A stretch of 64,000 nt of DNA from Rippkaea orientalis PCC 8801 (GCF_000021805.1 NC_011726.1:1364001-1428000); one strand, 5' to 3'. Shown: positions 8,956-17,401, counted from the first letter of the stretch. Made by a program: numbers and translations. The notes: generated by a model not told the origin, from the sequence alone.

Positions 8956-9408
8956 TCACCTGTCGAGTCGAGTCAGAATCTCCTCATTGGTATCGACGAC
9001 AAAGACGGCTAACATACGCATAGGTTGAGTATCACTGGCATTTATGCTCTTGAGATGATGAGCACCAGGTAGTTCAAAAAAGTTCTCACCGGCGTGATAT
9101 ACCTGCTCCGGATTATCATTGACTTTGCTACGAATCGCTCCTTCAAGCACGGTTGCATAGACGAAAGCCGAGGCAGGATGAGTATGTGGGGGTGTGGAGC
9201 CACTTGGCGCATATTCAACCAGTAATCCTTTGATACTCTTTCCAGGTACATTGGGAAGAACGTGATCAAAAACCAGCGTTACCTTAGACGTATCAGCAGC
9301 CTCATCATTGGCTGAAGCGGCGAATACGGGGAAAGTTAGAAATATAAAGAATGCTATGAATAGGGAAAGAGTCATGAAGGCAACTCGATCAAAAAATCTA
9401 GTAAACAC
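8956..9408 (-). CDS. Exported cupin-domain protein
   Basis: Small exported protein with a single cupin barrel. From the GTG at 9408 it has 150 residues: a signal peptide (core SLFIAFFIFLTFPVFA, cleavage near VFAAS), then the cupin with metal-type ligands in HTHPASAFVYATVLEG and LPGAHHLKS. I chose GTG at 9408 because AGGAGA lies 6 bp upstream; the longer frame reaches only a TTG at 9477 without a good ribosome site. Cupins of this kind are often annotated as dioxygenase- or quercetinase-like, but no reaction can be assigned. It sits downstream of two SDR-type genes on the same strand, in a GC-richer block. Confidence 0.8.
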   Translation of the reverse strand: MFTRFFDRVAFMTLSLFIAFFIFLTFPVFAASANDEAADTSKVTLVFDHVLPNVPGKSIKGLLVEYAPSGSTPPHTHPASAFVYATVLEGAIRSKVNDNPEQVYHAGENFFELPGAHHLKSINASDTQPMRMLAVFVVDTNEEILTRLDR

Positions 9409-9570
9409 TTGTGTTCTCCTGGGGTGAATACAAACTGGTGGAATAAATCCGTCTGATGTGTCCTTATGCTGAATCAAGCCGCTAACGGATCAGATGTTCG
9501 TGTTCGTTGAGCGTTGCCAAACGAACGCAGTTGCGGGAGGTTGGACTTTGTGCCCTCACCTCAACCTCTA

Positions 9571-10347
9571 TCAGCAATGATAATTCAATGCTGATTTTGA
9601 AGAGATAGAGCGGTTGAGCCAATCCTCGAAACGGGTAGAGCCGATGCGTGAGTTGCCCTCTGGAACAAGCTGATCACTCAACGATGCGCCAAAGTAACGG
9701 GCGTGACTGTCTACAACCACCTGACGTGTGTCCTGGGTTGCACTCAGGAATTGGCGGGTGATTTCCTCGAAACGGAAACGTTCTGGACCCCCTACATCTA
9801 TAATGTCGTTTACAGGCACTCCCAGTGTGATCTCGACCAGCGCGTCGACAACGTCCTCAGACCAGATGGGCTGGATCAAGGCAGGAGGTAAGTGAACTGT
9901 TTGCCCATCGGTAGGGAATTGAGCGATGATCGTCTCGATGAACTCAAAGAACTGCGTAGCGCGCAGGATTGTATAAGGTATGGCAGCAGACTGGATCAAC
10001 TGTTCCTGAGCGACTTTCGCACGCATATAGCCGCTATCGGGGATGCGATCAACACCGACGATTGATATTGCAATGTGATGACCCACACCCGCGTTTGCCT
10101 CCGCCGCCAGCAGGTTCTGCGTTGATTTAGAGAAGAACTCCAACACCGCCCCATCCTCAAAGGAAGGTGAACTCGTCACATCGACAACAACTTGAACACC
10201 CACTAACACCTCAGCCAGTCCCTCGCCTGTAACGGCGTTGACACCTGAAGAACGGGACGCGGCGATCGCCTCATGTTCATGCTCACGTAGCTTGCTCACA
10301 AGCTTCTTACCAATCAGTCCACTGCCACCAATGACAACAATTTTCAT
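9571..10347 (-). CDS. Atypical SDR (NmrA-like) NAD(P)-binding protein
   Basis: Single-domain Rossmann protein of 258 residues. The N-terminal nucleotide-binding motif is VVIGGSGLIGKKL, followed by VDVTSSPSF and HHIAISIVGVDRIPDSGYMRAK, typical of atypical SDRs related to NmrA and NAD(P)H quinone-reductase-like proteins. The catalytic YxxxK is reduced to a YMRAK-like element, so it could be a reductase or a redox-sensing regulator; the substrate is unknown. GC is about 50-57 % in sampled 60-bp stretches, against under 40 % in flanking genes, suggesting transfer. It lies between the second SDR gene and the cupin gene on the same strand. Confidence 0.82.
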   Translation of the reverse strand: MKIVVIGGSGLIGKKLVSKLREHEHEAIAASRSSGVNAVTGEGLAEVLVGVQVVVDVTSSPSFEDGAVLEFFSKSTQNLLAAEANAGVGHHIAISIVGVDRIPDSGYMRAKVAQEQLIQSAAIPYTILRATQFFEFIETIIAQFPTDGQTVHLPPALIQPIWSEDVVDALVEITLGVPVNDIIDVGGPERFRFEEITRQFLSATQDTRQVVVDSHARYFGASLSDQLVPEGNSRIGSTRFEDWLNRSISSKSALNYHC

Positions 10348-10455
10348 GACAACACCTCTGATAAATTAAAGAACAGGGTTGTTGAATTTTAAGCCTTTCA
10401 ACTTAAATTGGCTGGTAATGAAACGCTACTGCTCATACAAGTGGCAGGTTTCCCT

Positions 10456-11394
10456 TTACCCAAGAGCCACGGTGCTGTTAACTACCCATTCCAACGGTCG
10501 AGGCCTAAAATTGAGTTCGCGTTTTGCCTTAGCATTCGATGCGCCTCGCATCTGAGTTTGGTAGTACACCATATCTGCACCACCCTCCATTTTAAGAGCA
10601 TCTTCAACCGATACTTGTGGCGGGGGTGGAGCATTGAGGGATCGAGCAAACGCAGGGAGCCAGTCGCACACCGCCAAAGGCTGATCGTCGACAATCAGAT
10701 AAACACCCCTGTTGCCCTGCTCTACTGCTGCAACAGTGGCGATCACTGCATCTTCAATGTGTAACCACGACCAGACACCCTCCCCGTTGCCCACAATGGG
10801 AAACTGTTGCTGCCTCACCTGTTGCCCTACATCACCATCCGGGTTGAACCAAGTGCCGGGTCCGTAGAAGAAGCCATAGCGTAAGGCAATTCCTTCTACG
10901 TTAGGCGTTTGGAGTAAACGATGTTCAATCTCAGTCACAATGCGAGCATCTGCGGCAACGGCGGGGGAGGCATCAAGCGATAACGGTGTTTCCTCATCTG
11001 CCAATCCAGCACCGGGAATTCCCCAGAAGGCGATCGACTGTCTCAGGTAACGACGCACCCCTGCTGCCTGTGCTGCCGCCAGTACATTTGCTCCTCCTTC
11101 TAACCGAATACGTGTATTCAGAGAAGCTGTTGCACTCATTGATTCCCGAGTGTAAGTCCTGGGTAGGGCGGTAAGTTGTTCGATCACCACTTCTGGTTGA
11201 GCGTGGGCGATCACCGTTTTAACTGAATCTGGGTCAAATACATTGGCGATCGCAGATTCGATTCCCTGTGCTACTAATAACTGTGCTGTTTCTGGAGAAC
11301 GGGTCAGAGCTACAACATCGTGTCCTCTGACAAGTAATTGGTCGAGTAGTGGGCGACCGATTGCTCCTGTGGCTCCGGCAACAAAAATCCTCAT
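10456..11394 (-). CDS. NAD(P)-dependent epimerase/dehydratase-like SDR
   Basis: A 312-residue extended/atypical SDR. It opens with IFVAGATGAIGRPLLDQLL (the GxxGxxG nucleotide-binding turn), followed by LTRSPETAQLL for NADP selection and a central IALRYGFFYGPGTW, which is common in epimerase/dehydratase members. The active-site YxxxK is not in its classical place, so catalysis is uncertain. ATG start; base composition matches the adjacent SDR and cupin genes. It is the most upstream of three same-strand genes probably acquired together. The gap to the next SDR gene (about 108 bp) leaves room for a separate promoter. Confidence 0.82.
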   Translation of the reverse strand: MRIFVAGATGAIGRPLLDQLLVRGHDVVALTRSPETAQLLVAQGIESAIANVFDPDSVKTVIAHAQPEVVIEQLTALPRTYTRESMSATASLNTRIRLEGGANVLAAAQAAGVRRYLRQSIAFWGIPGAGLADEETPLSLDASPAVAADARIVTEIEHRLLQTPNVEGIALRYGFFYGPGTWFNPDGDVGQQVRQQQFPIVGNGEGVWSWLHIEDAVIATVAAVEQGNRGVYLIVDDQPLAVCDWLPAFARSLNAPPPPQVSVEDALKMEGGADMVYYQTQMRGASNAKAKRELNFRPRPLEWVVNSTVALG

Positions 11395-11827
11395 CTATAA
11401 ATCCTCCAGAACTTGTTGGCTAGTACAGCAACATTGTGAAGACTGTCTTGGATTAACTGTAATGACTTTATTACCTAGCTTTGATGCTTGATGATTGCAT
11501 TTCATAAGCTGTTCGTTTTGGATTAAATTCTTGTTTCTTGTTTATTTTTTGGTTGGGATTATTTTCTTCACCTCCAGTTTTTTTGATTCGTTTAGGTTAC
11601 TTGGAGCGAAACAGTTTTTAAACTTGTTCTTCACACATACTAGCAACTGATGCCGGAATTCAACCAGCAACGGGATAGCCATAAGCTTAAATTTCCCACA
11701 TTCCATATTAGCCATGTACTAAATTTTTGAGAAGTGTTGATAACCGTCTATCAAAACTAAAGCTTTGCTATTGAAGAGAAAAACTGATTTAACCCCCCTG
11801 TCAATGCGTAAGCCTTAGTTAACTATC
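11395..11827. other. Intergenic region, AT-rich
   Basis: Lies upstream of the SDR gene. A 57-codon open frame on the minus strand (11542-11715) lacks a ribosome site and resembles nothing I recognise. No clear promoter, RNA or repeat is seen. Confidence 0.4.
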
Positions 11828-11998
11828 ATGAGCAATAAAATCATTAAAATTTTTCTAGCTTGTTCATCAGAATTAAAAGAAGATTGAGAACAGTTTGAAA
11901 TTTTTATTAACCGTAAGAATAAAGAATATATAAAGCAGAGTATATTCCTAGAGTTAGTCATCTGGGAAGATTTCCTTGATGCGATGTCAGCGACTTGA
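11828..11998 (+). pseudogene. N-terminal remnant of a DUF4062-like gene
   Basis: Translation from the ATG at 11828 gives MSNKIIKIFLACSSELKED, an in-frame TGA (11885-11887), then EQFEIFINRKNKEYIKQ and IFLELVIWEDFLDAM before a final stop at 11996-11998. This matches the conserved start of DUF4062-type proteins (K-IFLASSSEL-EDREQFE...), where an Arg codon would stand at the TGA; these domains often head NTPase or TIR-like proteins with proposed defence or signalling roles. Only about 57 codons remain and nothing recognisable follows. The family match is from memory. Confidence 0.55.
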
Positions 11999-12088
11999 CT
12001 TACCCACCCTACCGTCTTAAGATTCTCTTGATAAATAGTCTCTTACGCTATTATGAAAAGAAAGAATGTTTGAGATAACTGAAAAAAC

Positions 12089-12625
12089 ATGACTATCACC
12101 TTAGAGAAAGAAAATTTCACCCTAGAAGATTTCAGTCTCAATCCGATTGAGGGAAAAGAGTGGATTAATGGTGAGTTAGTTGAAAAAACGGGAATGACTA
12201 TCAAACACAGCAAAATTCAAGCAAAGTTGGCTTACTACTGGAAAAATTACTCATTAGAATCAGAACAGGGAGGAGAAGTTTATGTAGAATTGCCTTGTAT
12301 TACCCTGCGTCAAGGTCGTCGTCCTGATGTTTGCTACTTAACCCCCGAATTAGTTGATCAGTTTAGTCATCAGGCTACTTTACCCCAAAGTCCACCTTTA
12401 ATCGCAGAAATTGCGTCTCCAACAGATTCGGCTGAAGATTTATTTGCTAAAGCTGATGAATATTTAGGGTCAGGTTGTCTAGAAGTTTGGTTAGTTTTTC
12501 CTGAAAGTAACCGACTCTTAATCGTTACTCAAACACAAACTTTAGCGTTTCATGAACCCGATGAGGTAAGTACCCAACAAGTATTATTGGGGTTTAAGCT
12601 GTTATTAAGTGAATTATTTCGTTAA
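12089..12625 (+). CDS. Uma2 (DUF820) family protein
   Basis: A 178-residue protein of the Uma2/DUF820 family, which folds like PD-(D/E)xK nucleases. Family motifs in order are EWINGELVEK near residue 30, RRPDVCYLTPE in the middle, PPLIAEIASPTDS with the acidic active-site position, and KADEYLGSGCLEVWLV near the end. The length is normal, and unlike the 7669-8556 paralogue there is no repeat tail. The start is ATG. No partner gene is adjacent. Whether it acts as a nuclease in vivo is unknown. Confidence 0.88.
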   Translation: MTITLEKENFTLEDFSLNPIEGKEWINGELVEKTGMTIKHSKIQAKLAYYWKNYSLESEQGGEVYVELPCITLRQGRRPDVCYLTPELVDQFSHQATLPQSPPLIAEIASPTDSAEDLFAKADEYLGSGCLEVWLVFPESNRLLIVTQTQTLAFHEPDEVSTQQVLLGFKLLLSELFR

Positions 12626-12660
12626 TTAGAGTTTACTGAAAAAGTGTTTTAGTAAGAATA

Positions 12661-12688
12661 GGCAAAAGGCAAAAGGCAAGAGGCAACA
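12661..12688 (+). repeat. Heptamer tandem repeat GGCAAAA-type
   Basis: Four 7-bp units in a row: GGCAAAA twice, GGCAAGA, GGCAACA. They resemble the short tandemly repeated repetitive (STRR) heptamers known from cyanobacterial intergenic DNA. Confidence 0.8.
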
Positions 12689-12725
12689 GATAGAATGTAA
12701 ATTAGTTTTTCTAAACAGGATTTGT

Positions 12726-12746
12726 ATCAATTATCAATTATCAATT
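12726..12746 (+). repeat. Heptamer tandem repeat ATCAATT x3
   Basis: Three perfect ATCAATT units ending at the stop codon of the GTPase gene. This is a second, different heptamer array about 40 bp from the GGCAAAA array. Confidence 0.8.
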
Positions 12747-14341
12747 TACCAATCATCTTCTTCTAAAACAGCTTGTTGTTGAAGGGGTTCTGGCGTTAAT
12801 TCTAAGTCTACCTTTTCTTCTTCTTGCCAAGTATCTGTTAACGGTTCAACGACTTTAGCGATCGCATCTTTAACAAATCCTTTAATAAATTCATCTTTGC
12901 GACTGAGTTGAAACTGACGCTGTACCACTTCCGTAATGCCTCCATCTCCCCAGTCTTGATCTTGACGAAAATATTCCACAAAACTTTTACCAGCAATACG
13001 GGTTAAATAGGCTGCGGTTACTCCTTGAATGACCTTACCAACCAGATAGGTTGCGACGTTTAATTGTAGGGCTTTACTTAACAAATCTACTGCCCCTTTA
13101 ACAACGCCTAGACTGACTAGAGTTTTGCCTAACGAAAAAGCCAATTCTTTACCGCGATCGCTATTTAATTCACACCCATAAATCCGTCCAATTTCTATTA
13201 CCATTTGGGCATTAACTGCTGCGGTTGCTAACATATCTATTACAGGTAAAGGCGTGACAGCAATCACTCCTGCCCCAATCCATTGATAGCGATCAATAAT
13301 TTTATCCGCTTGCCGAGATCGTTGACGATCAATCATTTTTCGGGCTTCTTCTCCTAAGCGTTGAGATTGCAATAAAATGTTATCGGCAATTAAATCTTCT
13401 CCCTCCGCGCGTAAGACAACGGCTAACCGTTTAATCAAGGGAATGATATCGGGTTCTGCTTTAATCATTTTTCCCGTTTCTACTTCAAAAGGTTGAGGAT
13501 TTGCTGCAATTAAAATAATATCAGATTCTCCGATTAAATCCTTGACTCTTTCTTGTAATTGTTGTTTTATTAAGGTGATTTCATCTTCAGTATACAGATC
13601 AATTTTATTAAAAATAAGCAGCGATCGCTTACCAATTTTAGCTAAAATTTGTAGAGGATCATATTCGGATTGACGGAGATCATTATCAACCACAAATAAT
13701 AATAAATCTGCTTCCGTTGCTAACTGTCTTGCTAACTTTTCTCGCTGTGTTCCCTCAACTCCAGCTTCCAAAATTCCTGGGGTATCTGTAATCAAAATTT
13801 CCTGCGATACTCCCCGTAATTTCAAGCGATAGGTTTCTCCAATTTGAGTGGTTCCCATCGTTGCTTCTACATTGCCAACCATTTCCCCAATTAAAGCATT
13901 AATTAAAGACGTTTTTCCGGCTGAACCTGTGCCAAAAACGACGACTTTCAGTTCCCCCCTGGTTAAACTAGCTTCAATTTCTTGGGAACGATTTAATAAA
14001 GCTTTTTGAGTCACTTTATCTTGAATTTGTTGCACTTGACGGCGCACTGCTTTAAGGGTTTCTTGGGCAGCTTCTGTCTTTTGTTCAGGGAGTTTAAAAT
14101 TAAGATTACGGCGATCTTGTCTACGGGTTTTCTTAGATGTACTTAAATTAAAATAATAAATAAACGCATAAATTAGCAATCCCAATAATCCAACAATTAA
14201 AAGAACAAGAAGATTAGCTAATAAAGGGGCTGTAAAAGAAACTTGAATATAAAGACGATAAATAGAATTAATTAGCCAAATAATAAGTCCAAGAATCAGA
14301 CTCAAACCAATCACAAGAAACAATAAACGGGGCAGTGGCAT
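12746..14341 (-). CDS. Membrane-anchored GTPase with DUF697 domain
   Basis: A 531-residue Era-like GTPase tethered to the membrane. Two N-terminal helices (about 5-25 and 36-62) precede a basic coiled segment. The G domain shows G1 GTGSAGKTSL at about 137, G3 DTPGILEAG near 187 and G4 NKIDLY near 245. The C-terminal half contains the DUF697 signature AVTPLPVIDMLATAAVNAQM followed by hydrophobic helices. Such proteins are conserved in cyanobacteria; their role is unknown, with envelope or stress functions suggested for relatives. ATG start. A heptamer array separates it from the upstream zinc-ribbon gene. Confidence 0.88.
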   Translation of the reverse strand: MPLPRLLFLVIGLSLILGLIIWLINSIYRLYIQVSFTAPLLANLLVLLIVGLLGLLIYAFIYYFNLSTSKKTRRQDRRNLNFKLPEQKTEAAQETLKAVRRQVQQIQDKVTQKALLNRSQEIEASLTRGELKVVVFGTGSAGKTSLINALIGEMVGNVEATMGTTQIGETYRLKLRGVSQEILITDTPGILEAGVEGTQREKLARQLATEADLLLFVVDNDLRQSEYDPLQILAKIGKRSLLIFNKIDLYTEDEITLIKQQLQERVKDLIGESDIILIAANPQPFEVETGKMIKAEPDIIPLIKRLAVVLRAEGEDLIADNILLQSQRLGEEARKMIDRQRSRQADKIIDRYQWIGAGVIAVTPLPVIDMLATAAVNAQMVIEIGRIYGCELNSDRGKELAFSLGKTLVSLGVVKGAVDLLSKALQLNVATYLVGKVIQGVTAAYLTRIAGKSFVEYFRQDQDWGDGGITEVVQRQFQLSRKDEFIKGFVKDAIAKVVEPLTDTWQEEEKVDLELTPEPLQQQAVLEEDDW

Positions 14342-14355
14342 GACATTCTAGTGAA

Positions 14356-14404
14356 TAGTTGATAGTTGATAGTTGATAGTGAATAATTAATAGTGAATAG
14401 TTAG
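14356..14404 (+). repeat. Heptamer tandem repeat TAGTTGA-type
   Basis: About seven consecutive 7-bp units: TAGTTGA three times, then the variants TAGTGAA, TAATTAA, TAGTGAA and TAGTTAG. It lies in the 97-bp gap between the DUF697 GTPase and the zinc-ribbon gene, another STRR-type array. Confidence 0.75.
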
Positions 14405-14438
14405 TTGATGAATTTTTTTAACTATAAACTGTAAACTA

Positions 14439-14909
14439 TTAACTATTATTTCGTTGTCTAAGGGCTTGTAAATAGAGATAGAGAGGGAATTGATAATATT
14501 CTAAAATTAACCATAATAAACAAGCTAAATGAGCGAGTAACGTTAGTCCTGTCCAAAATAGAGGAAACCAAGACAGACGACTTCCGGGCAAAGGAGGAAA
14601 AAGATAGGCTCCTAAACCAACGATCGCAGTGGGTAAAAGAACAAACGCGATCGCTCCTAGTCCATATCCTAACCCAAAGCGATTTTGATCGGTCATTCCT
14701 TGCCAATTGCGTCCCGTCCAATACCAGGTTAAGGGCAATTGACCATCGGCCATAGTAATAGCCTGTTTTTCGAGATTAGCAGTAAAAATATGACGGCAAA
14801 AGCTACAAGCAAATGCTTCCATTAACGGTAACGCTGAAATCTTGCCATGACGACAAACGGGGCAAGTATAAGCCTGATAATAACTTAAAGAATAGTGAGG
14901 ATCTTGCAT
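14439..14909 (-). CDS. Zinc-ribbon membrane protein, unknown function
   Basis: A 156-residue protein. The N-terminal part has two CxxC knuckles (CPVCRHGKI and CSFCRHIF), a probable zinc ribbon. Two membrane helices follow at about 78-103 and 112-140. The pattern suggests a small cyanobacterial inner-membrane protein with a cytoplasmic ribbon, but I do not recognise a named family. ATG start. It lies 17 bp downstream of another uncharacterised gene and is probably the third gene of the unit beginning with the RNase H-like gene. Confidence 0.75.
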   Translation of the reverse strand: MQDPHYSLSYYQAYTCPVCRHGKISALPLMEAFACSFCRHIFTANLEKQAITMADGQLPLTWYWTGRNWQGMTDQNRFGLGYGLGAIAFVLLPTAIVGLGAYLFPPLPGSRLSWFPLFWTGLTLLAHLACLLWLILEYYQFPLYLYLQALRQRNNS

Positions 14910-14926
14910 AGAAAATTAAAGAAATT

Positions 14927-15421
14927 TTAGGCTAAATTCGGAGGAATTTTTCGACCTTTAAATTGCGAAGGAAGTTCAAGCTTAGCTCGTCGTAATTGTT
15001 GTTGAATCATATTTTCTAAATTAGCTCTTTCGATCTCCATTCCATCCATCGTATTGTTAGGAATATCCATTAGAATAAGGCTATCGACTTGAGAAAGAGC
15101 AAACATCTGAAACAGAAGATGGGTGATCGGCAAGGAAACAGCAACAATATTGGGATTGACGATACCTTGAAAACTGGTAGCATCTTTACGGGTAGCAAAC
15201 CCATAAATCACCCGTTTGCTTAATTGAGGCTGTTCTCGGTTTTGTAGGGTGGTGACAACCCACTGGCGATCGCGGCTCTGTAAGACAAAATAGTCTGTAT
15301 TTTGGTGCTGACTGGCAAAAAATTTCAGCACCGGAATAACAGCTTTTTCCATAACCTCGCTAGAAACCCCGTATTGAGGAGCTTCCTTCGTCAAGATTTC
15401 CAGTTGTTTCTCAAGATTCAT
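14927..15421 (-). CDS. Conserved hypothetical protein
   Basis: A 164-residue soluble protein with no signal peptide or membrane helix. Visible pieces are an N-terminal helix (NLEKQLEILTKEAPQYGVSS), a central mixed alpha/beta part (DYFVLQSRDRQWVVTTLQ) and a C-terminal basic tail. I do not recognise the family; it looks like a cyanobacteria-restricted conserved protein. It starts 41 bp after the RNase H-like gene and ends 17 bp before the zinc-ribbon gene on the same strand, so the three are likely co-transcribed. Confidence 0.7.
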   Translation of the reverse strand: MNLEKQLEILTKEAPQYGVSSEVMEKAVIPVLKFFASQHQNTDYFVLQSRDRQWVVTTLQNREQPQLSKRVIYGFATRKDATSFQGIVNPNIVAVSLPITHLLFQMFALSQVDSLILMDIPNNTMDGMEIERANLENMIQQQLRRAKLELPSQFKGRKIPPNLA

Positions 15422-15462
15422 ACAAGTTTTGAATAGTTAGAGTAAGATAGGTTGCCTAGCAC

Positions 15463-16716
15463 TCAGGGTTTTCCTTGGGAGACTTTATCAGCGATCGCTT
15501 TGAGGATCAGGTTGATTAGTTCGGGAAAAGTGACTAATTCTTCAGCTAAAGCCTGTTTTTCTACCATAGATAAGTGATGAATCATCTCAATAATCTCGGT
15601 GATGGTTGACTTTGATGGTAGCGTATCTTTGCTCAAATCAGTCTCGTGTGATAACAGTGATTCACCGAGCAGTTCTTCTAGGGGTTGCATTTCATCAAGA
15701 TTGATCTCAGCAAAGTCAATTAACTCAATGCTTTGGTTCGTTTCGGGGGGTTTCTCAAGGATCAAGATTTCTAAGGGATCGGGGGAAGTTTGTAGACGGG
15801 TATCCTGCTCAGGAAAGGACTCTGTGGGTTCTAAGATGATGCTATGGCTCAAAAAATGTTCTAGGGGATCAAAGTCAATATCAATATTGGAGACTAAGGA
15901 AACAAGCAGATCTTCTGTCTCCGGAACGGGGGTTTGGGAGCTAGGAGACACTATCAACGCCTCTTCCCAAGGGAGTTTTTCAACAATGGAGGGGTTCGTC
16001 TTGTATTCTAAGTTAACCTTCCGACTGGCCATTTCTGGCGGGAGCCCCCGTAAGTACCAACGATACATCTGAGCTAGGTTTTCTTCTCCCCCTTGCCACT
16101 GAAGGGCGATCGCATCGCGGACTTCTAGGGGAATGTTCTCTCTCAATTGTGATAGGGATTGATGAGTCCATTGATCGGGGCTTGCTGTTAATTGATGATA
16201 ATCTTGATCTTGGCAGTTTACGCCTTTTTCAATTAGCTTCGTGATCGCCTGAGCCGTGTTAGTAGAGGAACTTGGTTTGTTTAAAGCGTCTTGAATACAC
16301 CGTTGAACGACTGATCTAGCCATGCGGTTATTTTCTGGAGTGATCCATTCGAGGGAGATGCGTTCAAACCCCTGCATCAATTTAATCACTTTGCGGTAAA
16401 GTCTAATTAACCTATCTTCTCTGACGGGTTTTAAGCCATTCACTTGATTAAAGACGACTTCACTGTCTCCTTTGATTTTTAGGCTTGTCATACCAAGCTT
16501 TTGGGCTTTTTTGAGTCCAATAATCAGCCCCATATATTCGGCTTCGTCGTCACTCTCGCAGGAAACTAACTGACTAACAGCGTATTTTCTCCCGTCAGAT
16601 ATCAACAAAACTGCTGCGGCTGCTCCTTCTTCTGATTTTCCCTGAGACTCCCCATCAAAAAACATGATAGGGGTATTTTTGGCAATAATTAACTGGCTGT
16701 TCTGATCGTTAGACAT
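15463..16716 (-). CDS. RNase H-like domain protein with long acidic C-terminal region
   Basis: Residues about 15-145 form an RNase HI/RVT_3-like fold, which cleaves RNA in RNA-DNA hybrids in active members. Three acidic ligands are present: Asp21 in MFFDGES, Glu60 in DEAEY and Asp84 in KGDSEVV. The fourth, normally Asp in an N-x-x-A-D motif, aligns with Arg134 (NNRMARSVV), so activity may be altered. The rest (about 150-417) is Glu/Ser-rich with no recognised domain except a short helical block at about 200-230. ATG start. It heads a probable three-gene unit with two uncharacterised genes. Confidence 0.78.
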   Translation of the reverse strand: MSNDQNSQLIIAKNTPIMFFDGESQGKSEEGAAAAVLLISDGRKYAVSQLVSCESDDEAEYMGLIIGLKKAQKLGMTSLKIKGDSEVVFNQVNGLKPVREDRLIRLYRKVIKLMQGFERISLEWITPENNRMARSVVQRCIQDALNKPSSSTNTAQAITKLIEKGVNCQDQDYHQLTASPDQWTHQSLSQLRENIPLEVRDAIALQWQGGEENLAQMYRWYLRGLPPEMASRKVNLEYKTNPSIVEKLPWEEALIVSPSSQTPVPETEDLLVSLVSNIDIDFDPLEHFLSHSIILEPTESFPEQDTRLQTSPDPLEILILEKPPETNQSIELIDFAEINLDEMQPLEELLGESLLSHETDLSKDTLPSKSTITEIIEMIHHLSMVEKQALAEELVTFPELINLILKAIADKVSQGKP

Positions 16717-16835
16717 TGTTCGCCTATGGCAATGGCTGCGCCTAGGATGCTTATCAATAAAGACGGGAGCGCGAAAACTCCTATCTTTTAATTAGGAGAT
16801 GAAGCGCGGCACGGCTAATTTATTAGCCATGAATA

Positions 16836-17003
16836 TCATGTTACATCGTGATGTCCTTGTTCTTCAATATCTCTGCGACTTGTTTCACTAGAAACAAAAT
16901 CAGAATGAGAACCGACACGGACAGAACAAACCTTGCTAACTTTCTTGAATTGCAATGATGGGTGAGAAAGATCGTGATAATTTAAATGTAGCGACTGTCT
17001 TGA
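16836..17003 (-). pseudogene. Probable RelE/ParE-like toxin remnant
   Basis: A start-less frame reads HPSLQFKKVSKVCSVRVG, matching the middle of cyanobacterial RelE/ParE-type toxins (HPSLxFKKVGxxxSVRVGxxYRAL). Immediately afterwards it jumps to SHSDF and an unrelated tail before a stop at 16836-16838, so the N-terminus and most of the core are missing. It adjoins a second decayed toxin gene. The match is from memory of the family. Confidence 0.4.
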
Positions 17004-17019
17004 TTGTCAAGCGATCGCA

Positions 17020-17348
17020 TTAGTTTTTAGTCTTGATAAAGCCCAACCAAAACAACAAACTATTTTGGACTTCTGTGATTAGCTCTGCATTTAATTCCGC
17101 TAGTTTTCTCATCAGTTTTGCAGGAGGAATTGTGATAATATTCTGCACATCAAATATTCCTGATTTAAGAAATATTACTGTGACATTAACCTCAAAGCGT
17201 TAGCCTCTTGGACTTGTAGTATGAGGTATTAGAGTGACTAAGGCTCGACTTGTTGTAGAGTAGGAATACTCACAATTAAACATGGTCTAATTTTGGCGAC
17301 GTAGCCTAAATCGACTAGCCATACTTCCCCACGTTTATAATTCCTCAT
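17020..17348 (-). pseudogene. Broken MazF/PemK-family toxin gene
   Basis: Starting at the ATG at 17348, the frame encodes MRNYKRGEVWLVDLGYVAKI and RPCLIVSIPTL, the classic MazF N-terminus, and then stops. The rest continues in another frame: ALVTLIPHTTSPRG, a TAA stop, then RFEVNVTVIFLKSGIFDVQN and KLMRKLAELNAELITEVQNS through to LLFWLGFIK. There are thus two lesions, a frameshift near codon 35 and an in-frame stop after SPRG. MazF cleaves mRNA as the toxin of a toxin-antitoxin pair; no intact antitoxin is seen next to it. Overall length (about 110 codons) matches the family. Confidence 0.85.
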
Positions 17349-17401
17349 AATTAGCTTCTTGACAGACTATTAATCACAATTTTTCGGCGATCGCACTAAA
17401 G

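Noticed and set aside
10408-10764. 118-codon plus-strand frame
   Set aside because: Antisense to the SDR gene, which has clear nucleotide-binding motifs; the plus frame has none.
11542-11715. 57-codon minus-strand frame with ATG
   Set aside because: No ribosome site, low-complexity Lys-rich end and no family resemblance.
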